Part shown: piece after piece, positions 36,102-43,900 of the stretch
How positions within the stretch are numbered: position 1 is the first letter of the stretch
Layout: every line of letters starts with the position of its first letter
Assembly: GCA_964251665.1 (NCBI GenBank)
Contig: CAXUKO010000001.1
Span: 496,001 to 560,000, forward strand
Origin: JBBQLG01 sp964251665
GTDB taxonomy: Bacteria > Bacteroidota > Bacteroidia > Cytophagales > Spirosomataceae
Length of the DNA: 64,000 bases
Direction of reading: 5' to 3'
Translations under genes and position numbers: made by a program
Notes under the pieces: model-generated
Databases searched by the model: none
The model's input: the letters and a program-made list of their open reading frames with translations, nothing else
What the model was told of the DNA's origin: nothing

Positions 36102-36542
36102 TCAATGGTGCAGGATACCGCGCAGACCCGGAATCTGATACAAGGCCAGCGTAAAAATCAGACCCCAGAACAGCGAACTGGCAAACATATAGACGAGAAT
36201 ACGCAAGGCACCCGCCCGAAACGAAACCGCCAGGGCGGTGCCGCCAATTGGTGTTAGCAACAGTGGAGTCAGGAGGGCAATGCCGAATAATCCCGACCGT
36301 TTCCAGACCCGGATAGCCAGTCGGGTACGTCGGCTAAACAGTTTCGGTGGGTGACGGCGGTAATGACGAATCAGTCGCTCGGTAGCATGGCCGGCAAACG
36401 TTACCGAAACGACACTGATCATCGTGCCTATCACCGTGAATAGCAGCGTTTGGGGCCATGGAAGCCCCAGCGCGACGCCTGCCAGCGGCCCACCAATAAA
36501 TTTCAGCATACTGGCCAGCACAACCGGGATGTAATTTGCCAT
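36102..36542 (-). CDS. Small multi-pass membrane protein
   Basis: 146 residues with four hydrophobic stretches (about residues 3-25, 30-52, 85-108 and 112-140) and a basic central loop (RHYRRHPPKLFSRRTR). The pair of half-repeats and the GLFGIALLTPLLLTPIGG motif recall small DedA- or SMEX-like transporters, but the family is not certain. Converges on the glycosyltransferase with only 2 nt between stops, so transcription from both sides may interfere. Confidence 0.7.
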   Translation of the reverse strand: MANYIPVVLASMLKFIGGPLAGVALGLPWPQTLLFTVIGTMISVVSVTFAGHATERLIRHYRRHPPKLFSRRTRLAIRVWKRSGLFGIALLTPLLLTPIGGTALAVSFRAGALRILVYMFASSLFWGLIFTLALYQIPGLRGILHH

Positions 36543-36604
36543 AGCATACCTGTTCAGGAACTACTCAAAGGTAACGTCTTCGTGTCAGAGAACGAAACTA
36601 ACTC

Positions 36605-37570
36605 ATGCCACTTGTTCAGCCATCGGCCTACCTTGGCTCTCCTGCGTATCTCTACAACGCTCATTTGCAAACCATCATTCCCAGTGTAGCCCGCCGGGTA
36701 ACCGGTGTTTTGTATGAACGGGAACGGCTGACCCTCAGCGATGGTGATTTCGTTGATCTTGACTGGGTGCGCTCAAACAGCCAGAAACTGGTCGTGATCA
36801 CGCATGGTCTGGAAGGTGACAGCCACCGGGCATACGTGCTCGGTGCCGCTAAATTATTTGCCAGTAACGGCTATGACGTACTGGCCTGGAACTGCCGGTC
36901 GTGTAGCGGAGAGATAAATCGAGCGTTCCGGCTTTATAATCATGGTGAGATTGGGGATATTCACGAGGTTATTCAGCACGCTCTACAGACGGGAAAGTAC
37001 GATGACCTGACGCTGCTGGGCTACAGCATGGGCGGTAATATTATCCTCAAATACCTTGGGGTGCATGGTCCTGACTTGCCCGGTGCGATCAGGCGGGGTA
37101 TTGCTGTTTCGGCACCTACTGACCTGAAAGCCAGCGCGCAACTTCTCGACCTGCCCGCCAACCGCTTCTACCGCAACCGATTTATGAAGAAACTACTGGT
37201 GAAAATCAGGCAGAAAGCTGTGCTGTTTCCGGGTAGGCTCATTATGAACAACCTAAGCCGGGTGAAGGTATGGCGCGATTTTGATGATTATTTCTCCGCC
37301 CCTGTGAACGGCTACCGGGACGCTGACGATTTTTATACGCAGGCGTCGGCGCTTAATTTCATGCCGGGCATCACCGTACCTACGTTACTGCTCAATGCCG
37401 GGAACGATCCGCTGCTTTCGCCGGAGTGCTCGCCCGTTTGGTTAGCTAATGGCCATCCCCATATTTTTCTGGAAACGCCCCGTACGGGTGGCCATGTCGG
37501 TTTTCTTGTTTCCCGGGATGCACACACCTACGCCGAACGCCGTGCACTCGAATTTGCACAAATGAAATAG
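36605..37570 (+). CDS. YheT-family alpha/beta hydrolase
   Basis: 321 residues. The N-terminal NAHLQTIIPSV is the signature of YheT/ABHD1-3 proteins. The nucleophile elbow is LLGYSMGGNIILKYLG, the acid is in LNAGNDPLLSPE, and the catalytic His is in TGGHVGFL. Members act as esterases or lipases on lipid-like substrates. It is divergent from the small membrane protein (62-bp gap) and convergent with the CarH-like regulator, separated by a bidirectional terminator palindrome. Confidence 0.9.
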   Translation: MPLVQPSAYLGSPAYLYNAHLQTIIPSVARRVTGVLYERERLTLSDGDFVDLDWVRSNSQKLVVITHGLEGDSHRAYVLGAAKLFASNGYDVLAWNCRSCSGEINRAFRLYNHGEIGDIHEVIQHALQTGKYDDLTLLGYSMGGNIILKYLGVHGPDLPGAIRRGIAVSAPTDLKASAQLLDLPANRFYRNRFMKKLLVKIRQKAVLFPGRLIMNNLSRVKVWRDFDDYFSAPVNGYRDADDFYTQASALNFMPGITVPTLLLNAGNDPLLSPECSPVWLANGHPHIFLETPRTGGHVGFLVSRDAHTYAERRALEFAQMK

Positions 37571-37607
37571 GAGAGCAAGGGAGCGTGCAGGAAAAAGAAT
37601 AGAATAA

Positions 37608-37667
37608 AAAAAGAGGATGGGGAAATAGGAAGGCTTATGGCTGTTCCTATTTCCCCATCCTCTTTTT
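37608..37667. terminator. Bidirectional terminator palindrome
   Basis: Perfect 24-bp inverted repeat (37608-37631 and 37644-37667) with a 12-nt loop. T-rich tails lie on both strands. It is placed between the convergent YheT-like and CarH-like genes. Confidence 0.9.
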
Positions 37668-37684
37668 CCTGCTTATTCCCTTTT

Positions 37685-38563
37685 CTAAGATCCTGCCAGC
37701 CGAATCAGATCTTCGATATTGTTAATGACAGTTCCATTTTCCGGCATCTCAATGTCTTGACCAACAACTTGATAACCAGTATATAGCAGGTGAGCGTCTG
37801 GGAAAGACTTAACCATTTTGTTCACAAATGGCTGCACCTCATGGTTAGACGGGACCGAGGTCAACGCCGTGAAAATGTAATCGGGCTTATGAATGTTATA
37901 GGCAAACACCAGCTCGTTGAAGGGCAGGCTTTGGCCCAGGTAAATAACTTTATTGTAGCGGGCGCGAATGATGTAATTGGCAAACAGCAGACTGATTTCG
38001 TGTAGCTCACCCTCCGGCAAAAACAGCATGTATTTCTTGCCGTTGGGCCGCTGTTTGCTTACCTGCCCATCAATGGCTACAATAATTTTCTGACGAATCA
38101 GATTGGTGATGAAATGCTCCTGTGCCGGCCCGATGGAACCCGTCACCCACAATGTACCAATTCGGCTCAGGAAGGGATAGATGATGTGAATCATCGTATT
38201 CTCGAATCCGAACTGTAAAATATTTGTACTGACGATTTTCTCGAACCGCTCTTCATCCAGGTCGATCATTGAGATGGTCAGGGCGTGAATCTGATCGGGA
38301 TAGTTAAGCTGCCGGTCAGAGATCTTGATCACTTCCTGATACATATCCTCCACCGACAGCTTGGAGATTTCCGAAATTTTATACCCGTGATCTTTCAGCA
38401 ACGAGATATTCAGAACCAGCTTAAGGTCCTGATCATCGTAGGTACGGATATTGGTATCGGTCCGTTTGGGCGAGATTATGTTGTAACGCTGCTCCCAAAT
38501 CCGAAGCGTGTGCGCCTTGATACCGGAAAGCTGCTCTAAATCTTTGATCGAATAGTTACTCAT
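37685..38563 (-). CDS. MerR-family B12-binding (CarH/LitR-like) transcriptional regulator
   Basis: 292 residues in the CarH layout. A MerR winged helix (about 4-72; SGIKAHTLRIWEQRYNII) is followed by a four-helix cap with the photoreceptor motif W139-x9-E149-H150, then a Rossmann-like cobalamin domain with E186-x-H188, where His is the expected lower axial ligand. The third position of the usual ExHxxG is Ser, not Gly. In CarH, adenosylcobalamin binding forms a DNA-bound tetramer that repressively blocks carotenoid genes and falls apart in light. The gene follows a CruF-like carotenoid gene on the same strand, supporting such a role. Light response itself is inferred. Confidence 0.85.
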   Translation of the reverse strand: MSNYSIKDLEQLSGIKAHTLRIWEQRYNIISPKRTDTNIRTYDDQDLKLVLNISLLKDHGYKISEISKLSVEDMYQEVIKISDRQLNYPDQIHALTISMIDLDEERFEKIVSTNILQFGFENTMIHIIYPFLSRIGTLWVTGSIGPAQEHFITNLIRQKIIVAIDGQVSKQRPNGKKYMLFLPEGELHEISLLFANYIIRARYNKVIYLGQSLPFNELVFAYNIHKPDYIFTALTSVPSNHEVQPFVNKMVKSFPDAHLLYTGYQVVGQDIEMPENGTVINNIEDLIRLAGS

Positions 38564-38773
38564 GGAATAGACAAATTACGGGATTGCGAGTATACGAACG
38601 AGGTGCTAAAGAAGGTTAGCCGGTAACCAACGACGTAAAACCACCCGAAAATGACCGTCAAACTAAAGAAACTTCGGTTAAAAGCAAAAAACAGGATAGT
38701 CCGTTAGCTAACAGGGATCGGGAATCAAAAGTACAAAAATAACCTACCCGTCGAGTATTTTGTTTAACTTTTT
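38564..38773 (-). promoter_or_regulatory. Regulatory region of the CarH-like gene
   Basis: 210 bp between the CruF-like stop and the regulator start. On the minus strand two adjacent -7-type boxes occur, TATTTTTG (38734-38741) and TACTTTTG (38726-38733), without a clear TTG at the proper distance. Upstream of them lies an inverted repeat TTGTTTAA-N6-TTAAACAA (38760-38781). A second one, GGTTA-N5-TAACC (38614-38628), is nearer the gene. These are candidate operators for the regulator itself. Confidence 0.4.
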
Positions 38774-39424
38774 TTAAACAAGACTAAACAGCCGGTGGCC
38801 AATAAAGAAAACGAATTGAAACACCAGCAGCCAGCCCGCCAGTAAATTCTGCTTACGGAAGGGCAAACCGTACCATATGCCAAGCAAAGCGAGCGAAATA
38901 AGCCACCAGCCAAGGTAGTTCTGCATGGGAACGGGTTGATTGAACCAGGTCCAAAAATGCAGATTGATAGCTACTGGTTCAATAAAAATATCCAGGGCCA
39001 CCATTGTCGTTGCCGCAATTATGGTCTTGATGTAAACGGGGAACGGAAGCCGGTCGCAGACGGACCCGGCACAATAGGAAAGAAGCAGCCAGTTCAGGCC
39101 AATAACCGGCGGCACATCCCACAACCGGAAACCGAGGCCATTTCCGTAGGCGTAATGGCCAAAGACATAGCCGGTATGCACACCCAGCACTTCAACAAAA
39201 TAGCCGGTCAGTACGGCGAGCGCGGCATAGAACCCGAAAGCTGGCCGCCAGTCGGTATGAAACCAGAGCAGCACCAGCAGCGATACCGTCAGGTGTATCG
39301 GCGTTAAGAACTGAAACCAGTCGGCCAGAGCAGCAATGCGCGGACTGATGATGCCGGTTAAGTAACTCAGAGTAAGAACAATTAGTAAGGCCGGATGCAG
39401 CCGGGCAGGTGCGGAAGAGGTCAT
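38774..39424 (-). CDS. CruF-like carotenoid biosynthesis membrane protein
   Basis: 216 residues with about seven transmembrane helices. The motifs GVHTGYVFGHYAYGNGLGFRLWDVPPVIGLNW and MVALDIFIEPVAI (split across helices) are characteristic of the CruF/DUF422 family, which hydrates the end group of acyclic carotenoids. The frame stays open back through the tRNA-His gene, but translation of tRNA sequence is not credible. The ATG at 39424 (MTSSAPARL) is chosen, with MPFFSV at 39475 as an alternative. No other carotenoid gene is in the window. The link with the B12 regulator downstream suggests light control. Confidence 0.82.
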   Translation of the reverse strand: MTSSAPARLHPALLIVLTLSYLTGIISPRIAALADWFQFLTPIHLTVSLLVLLWFHTDWRPAFGFYAALAVLTGYFVEVLGVHTGYVFGHYAYGNGLGFRLWDVPPVIGLNWLLLSYCAGSVCDRLPFPVYIKTIIAATTMVALDIFIEPVAINLHFWTWFNQPVPMQNYLGWWLISLALLGIWYGLPFRKQNLLAGWLLVFQFVFFIGHRLFSLV

Positions 39425-39474
39425 GCTACGATAACCCGGTGTGTACCGGAAGGTTCGTACGGAGAAAAAAGGCA

Positions 39475-39503
39475 TAAAAAAAGCCCCGACTGATTCGGGG
39501 CTT
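39475..39503 (-). terminator. Terminator after tRNA-His
   Basis: Read on the minus strand: stem AAGCCCCGA with TCGGGGCTT (plus-strand 39481-39489 and 39495-39503), 5-nt loop, then seven Ts. It ends about 51 nt before the CruF-like start, so that gene needs its own promoter or readthrough. Confidence 0.92.
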
Positions 39504-39511
39504 CCTGTGGG

Positions 39512-39585
39512 GTGAAAGACGGGGCTCGAACCCGCGACCTCCGGAACCACAATCCGGCGCTCTAACCGACTGAGCTACAATCACC
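39512..39585 (-). tRNA. tRNA-His (anticodon GTG)
   Basis: Cloverleaf on the minus strand with D arm GCTCAGTCGGTTAGAGC, anticodon arm CCGGA-TTGTGGT-TCCGG (GTG at 34-36) and T arm GCGGG-TTCGAGC-CCCGT. The extra 5' G (position -1) opposite C73 is encoded, as expected for tRNA-His. The acceptor stem as read has two adjacent T/T oppositions at pairs 5:68 and 6:67. Confidence 0.95.
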
Positions 39586-39597
39586 ATTTTAGGAGTG

Positions 39598-39628
39598 CAA
39601 AGATAGCTACATTTAGGGTATGTGTCAA
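39598..39628 (-). promoter_or_regulatory. tRNA-His promoter
   Basis: Minus-strand TTG (39626-39628), 20-nt spacer, TATCTTTG (39598-39605): a full match to the Bacteroidota consensus, 12 nt upstream of the tRNA. Confidence 0.82.
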
Positions 39629-39698
39629 GCCGAACCGCGCATTTTCAGGAGTACCTGCCGAAATTGAGAAACCTCGCCAACTCCGGCAGGTGCCACTA

Positions 39699-40316
39699 TC
39701 AGGATGCCTGTTTACCTTGCTGATACCGGGCTTCGGCCGCACTCCAGTCGACTACGTTAAAGTAGGCAGTGATGTATTCGGGACGGCGGTTCTGATACTT
39801 CAGGTAATAGGCATGCTCCCACACGTCGAGGCCAATGATAGGAAACCCTTTTGTGTCGACAACATCCATCAGCGGATTATCCTGATTCGGGGTGGAAACA
39901 ACGGCCAACTGACCATCGTTTGTAACAATCAGCCACGCCCAACCTGAGCCGAAACGCGTTGTAGCAGCTTTCGTAAATTCTTCTTTGAAGGCGTCAAATG
40001 AGCCAAATTTGTCAGTAATGGCCTGTGCCAGCTCGCCCGTTGGCTGACCGCCCCCGTTGGCCGATAGGGTATTCCAGAACAGTGTATGATTGTAATGCCC
40101 ACCGCCATTGTTGCGGACTGCCACCGGAAACTGACTCACAGATGCGAGTAGTTCTTCAATGGAGTGTTTTTCCATATCGGTACCGGCAACGGCGTTGTTC
40201 AGGTTAGTAACGTACGCGTTATGATGCTTGTCATGGTGGATTTCCATGGTTTGCTTATCGATGTTGGGTTCGAGCGAGTCACTCGGGTAGGGTAGCGGTT
40301 CCAGGACAAATGCCAT
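39699..40316 (-). CDS. sodA: Superoxide dismutase, Mn-type by signature
   Basis: A 205-residue Fe/Mn superoxide dismutase converting superoxide to oxygen and peroxide. Metal ligands appear in order: His27 (MEIHHDKHH), the His in GGGHYNHTLFW, and Asp plus His in GLDVWEHAYYLKYQ. The outer-sphere Gln is in the TPNQDNPL segment, as in Mn-type SodA, rather than in the earlier position used by Fe-type SodB. No signal peptide, so cytosolic. Placed near the carotenoid genes, but on its own transcript as far as can be seen. Confidence 0.95.
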   Translation of the reverse strand: MAFVLEPLPYPSDSLEPNIDKQTMEIHHDKHHNAYVTNLNNAVAGTDMEKHSIEELLASVSQFPVAVRNNGGGHYNHTLFWNTLSANGGGQPTGELAQAITDKFGSFDAFKEEFTKAATTRFGSGWAWLIVTNDGQLAVVSTPNQDNPLMDVVDTKGFPIIGLDVWEHAYYLKYQNRRPEYITAYFNVVDWSAAEARYQQGKQAS

Positions 40317-40376
40317 AGGAGTAATGCGTTTGGTGAATAGTTAACAGGTTCGTCGGATTAACGCCGAGCCGTTGCT

Positions 40377-40820
40377 TTATGTTCTTAGTCGTCCAAAAAA
40401 ATCGGTTAACAGGGCGCGGCACTCCTCTGTCTGGATACCCGTTGTCAGCCGGGTTTTGGGGTGGAGCAGGGAGGGTTTAATCCGGCTGTAACCGCGCTTA
40501 GGATCATCGGCCCCAATAACTAACCGCCCGATTTGCGCCCAGAACAGGGCACCGGCGCACATCACGCAGGGTTCGAGCGTAACATATAGCACGCAATCGA
40601 CTAAGTATTTACCGCCCAGATGCTGAGTAGCAGCGGTAATGGCCAATAGTTCGGCATGAGCCGTTACATCATTTAACTGCTCGGTCTGGTTGTGGGTACG
40701 GGCGATAATCCGGTTCCGGCACGTCACCACCGCGCCCACCGGAATCTCCCCCGCTTGCCCGGCCTGCTCAGCTTGCCGCAGGGCCTCGCCCATGAAATAG
40801 TCGTCGGAAAAGGTCAGCAT
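40377..40820 (-). CDS. tadA: tRNA-specific adenosine deaminase
   Basis: A 147-residue cytidine-deaminase-fold enzyme that converts A34 to inosine in tRNA-Arg(ACG). The zinc site is complete: HAELLAI (His ligand plus catalytic Glu) and PCVMCAGAL (two Cys). The conserved N-terminal MGEALRQAEQAGQAGEIPVGAVV matches TadA. The C-terminal helix is short. Guanine or other nucleoside deamination is an alternative for members of this family. Confidence 0.92.
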   Translation of the reverse strand: MLTFSDDYFMGEALRQAEQAGQAGEIPVGAVVTCRNRIIARTHNQTEQLNDVTAHAELLAITAATQHLGGKYLVDCVLYVTLEPCVMCAGALFWAQIGRLVIGADDPKRGYSRIKPSLLHPKTRLTTGIQTEECRALLTDFFGRLRT

Positions 40821-40844
40821 GGTGTGTTAAGGTAGTCAGTAAAT

Positions 40845-40895
40845 AAACAGGCTGGTAACACAAACGTCTACGGTGTTTGTGTTACCAGCCTGTTT
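40845..40895. terminator. Perfect 21-bp hairpin between the Ig-repeat gene and tadA
   Basis: Arms 40845-40865 and 40875-40895 are exact reverse complements with a 9-nt loop. It lies 14 nt past the stop of the giant T9SS gene on its strand and 25 nt before the tadA start, so it is probably its terminator. The T-run on that strand is only TTT-ATTT. Confidence 0.82.
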
Positions 40896-40909
40896 AGGAA
40901 GAAGCTTCT

Positions 40910-43900
40910 TTACTGCTTCAGAATCTTGCGGGTAGTCTTTTTGTCGCCAACGGTGACCGTCAGGATGTATAAACCGGCCGGATGACTGCTTAAATCGAGG
41001 TCTGTTTTCGCCTGCCGGGTCACGCGCTGCTGTACCGAATGCCCGCGTAGGTCCGTGAGTTCAAGCACCGCCGATTCGGTATACAGCGGCCGGTCAATAG
41101 CGACCGTGACTGACGTAGTGGCCGGTACCGGATAGGCCCTCACGACATTGCTCAACGGATCTTCCTCAACGGCCAGCAGGGGTAAGACGGTTACTACAGC
41201 AGTACCCGAAACGGCACCGGTACCGCAGTTATTACTCACGGTCGTCAGCCGGTATGTTGTTGTTTTGAGCGGCTGCACCGAAATCAGGTACGGATTTGCC
41301 GTTCCTGTAACCGGTACGATACGGGCACTATCAGCATATGAAAACGTCCATGGCCCATCGCCCCCAAGCGTAACTGTCAAGCTTCCCGGACTGCCTTCGT
41401 AAATATTCTGCGTTCCGGTCAGGGTTGCTGTTGGCAGCGGCCTAACGGTTAGTATGGTAGGGCTACTGCTACTGACCACCTGAATCAGGGGGGTAGTCGA
41501 AACGGTACGAACGACCCGAACCAAATACCGTCCGCCGGGGGTAGTTAGCGGTATGGCGGCTGACAGCGGACTATCCGGGCCAGATGCGGTTAGGTTTATT
41601 GGATTACGGCCACTGGTATCGGCTACCTGCACCAACTGCGCCTGAAACGGTAAAGTGAGGTTAAAGGTACCCTGCGTGGTGAATGGAATTGTGAAATTGC
41701 TGCCCGCGCACAGGGTGCTGCTGTTGAGGTTCCCGGTCAGAATCGTTGGAATGTTAACCGTAATGGTGGCCGTTGCCGGAGCACCGGGAGCGCCGACGCC
41801 ACAGACGTTGGAAACACTGACAACCTGATACGTGGTCGTTTGCAATGGTGTAACGGGTACTGAGATAATAGTATCGGTAGCGGCCGTGCCGGATGCACCG
41901 TTCGAGAGGGCATAAACAAATGGTGGCGCACCCGTGAAGCGTAGTTGCAACGACGTAGTCTGACCGAGATTAATAGCCGTCGAACCCAGAATAGACAACG
42001 TTGGGTTAGTATTGACAATCAGTTTGATAGACGCCCGTGGGCTAACGCAGCCATTGCTGCCTGTTTGGTAGACTTGGTAAAATACCCCGCCCGGACGGGT
42101 TGCATTGGTTGTTGGGGGCGTTGGCGTGGTGTTGACAGGCAGCAGGTTGTTGTTCGGATCGAGCCAGCGCAAATTCGTACCGGTTGCTTCCAGCGGTGTG
42201 GCTACATCGTTGCGGCAATACGTAACCACCGACTTGGGCAGACCCGGCGCGGGTGTAGTCTGAATGGTCACCTGCAAATTGGCCTTTGGTCCTTCGCAGT
42301 TATTCACAGTCTGTGTAACCTGAAACATAATAACCTGCGTGGTGGTAATCGGCGGTACGGGTGCCTCGCCATACTGGTTGCCGTCGGGATTGTACCATCT
42401 CAGGTTCTGCCCATTGGCCGTTAGCTGCCCAACGTTCTGCACCGGCTGATCCTGTGTGGGTAGACAATATTGCAGGTTACTGGTGCCGGGTGCCGGTGGC
42501 AGCGCGTTAATCGTCACGGTCACTGTAGCCTTGTTGCTGACACATCCATCCTGCGACTGGGTAACTTTAAACACCTGCGTACCAACCGAACCGGTATTGG
42601 GGGTAGGCGCACCGCCCAACTGCGTATCATTCTGATCGTACCAGACCAGATTCTGGCCGGAAGCAGTTAAGGGTTGCGATGCGGCATTGTTACAAAACGC
42701 AGCAGGCGAGGTGCCAGGCAAGCCCGGTGTGGGTTTCACGCGTACCGACAACTGTGCTTTTGGGCTTTCGCAGCCGTCCAGTAGCTGGCTGACATAATAA
42801 GTCAACGTAATCGCTGTGTTGTTGGGCGGGGTAGGGGCTGTGCCTAAGACCGGACCATTAGCGTTCGTACCATACCAGTTGAGCGTCGCGTTGGCAATCG
42901 GAGTAGCTGTCAGCGTTGGTGCACTGGTATTCTGACAGAATTCGACCGGCGTTACCCCTGGTGAACCCGGCGTTGGTTTGATCTGCACCGTTATGGATGC
43001 CCGCGGGCTTTCGCACCCGTTAACGGTCTGGGTAACGTAGTAGGCAGCGGTACCCGGCTGGCTGTTGTCCGGTGTCTGGGTAGCCGTTGGCGTTCCGCCG
43101 GTGGCGTTGGTCCCGTACCATTGCAAGATTGCCCCGGTGGTTCCAGTAGCTGTCAGGGCAGGAACTGAGGCACCCTGGCAATAAGGACCGACACCTGCCA
43201 CGCCGGGCGATGCTGGAATGGCATTGATCGTTACAGTGATGGACGCTCGCGGGCCTTCGCACCCGTTCAGGGTCTGGCTGACGTAATAGTTGGTGGTACC
43301 GGGTGTGGTGGTTGGGGGAGTCGGTGCAGTTGCTGAAGCCGTTCCACCCGTGGCACTGGTACCATACCAGTTCAGGCTGCCACCGTTGGCGGCTGTTGCC
43401 GTCAGGGCACTGGCTGCTTGGCCTGCGCAAAAGCCAATGGCACTGGTACCAGGTGTTGCGGGCGTTGGTTTTATTACGACACTAAGCCGCGCTCTGGGAC
43501 CTTCACACCCGTTGAGTGACTGGCTGACGTAGTAGTTTAGGGTTGTAGCTGTACCATTCGGCGGACTGGGGGCTGTGCCGCTGGATGATCCGCCGGTGGC
43601 GTTGGTCCCGTACCAATTTAGGGTAGCTCCTGTACTGGCTGTGGCCGTAAGGGTGGGGGCCGGACTGTTCTGGCAAAAGGAAACGTCGCTGACGGTTGGT
43701 GCGTTGGGCGAATCCTTAACCCGGACGGTAACGCCCGCCCTCGGGCTTTCACAACCATTAATGCTCTGGCTGACATAATACGTAGCCGTTCCAACGGTGT
43801 TGGTAGCTGGCGTCAGCGCAGCCGTTGGCGTTCCGCCGGTGGCGTTGGTCCCGTACCATTGCAGGTTTTGGCCTGTAGCTGTTAAGGGACTGGCTGCGCT

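Noticed and set aside
39425..39550. Extension of the CruF-like reading frame through tRNA-His
   Set aside because: The extra residues are a translation of the tRNA 3' half and its terminator; the family N-terminus begins at 39424.
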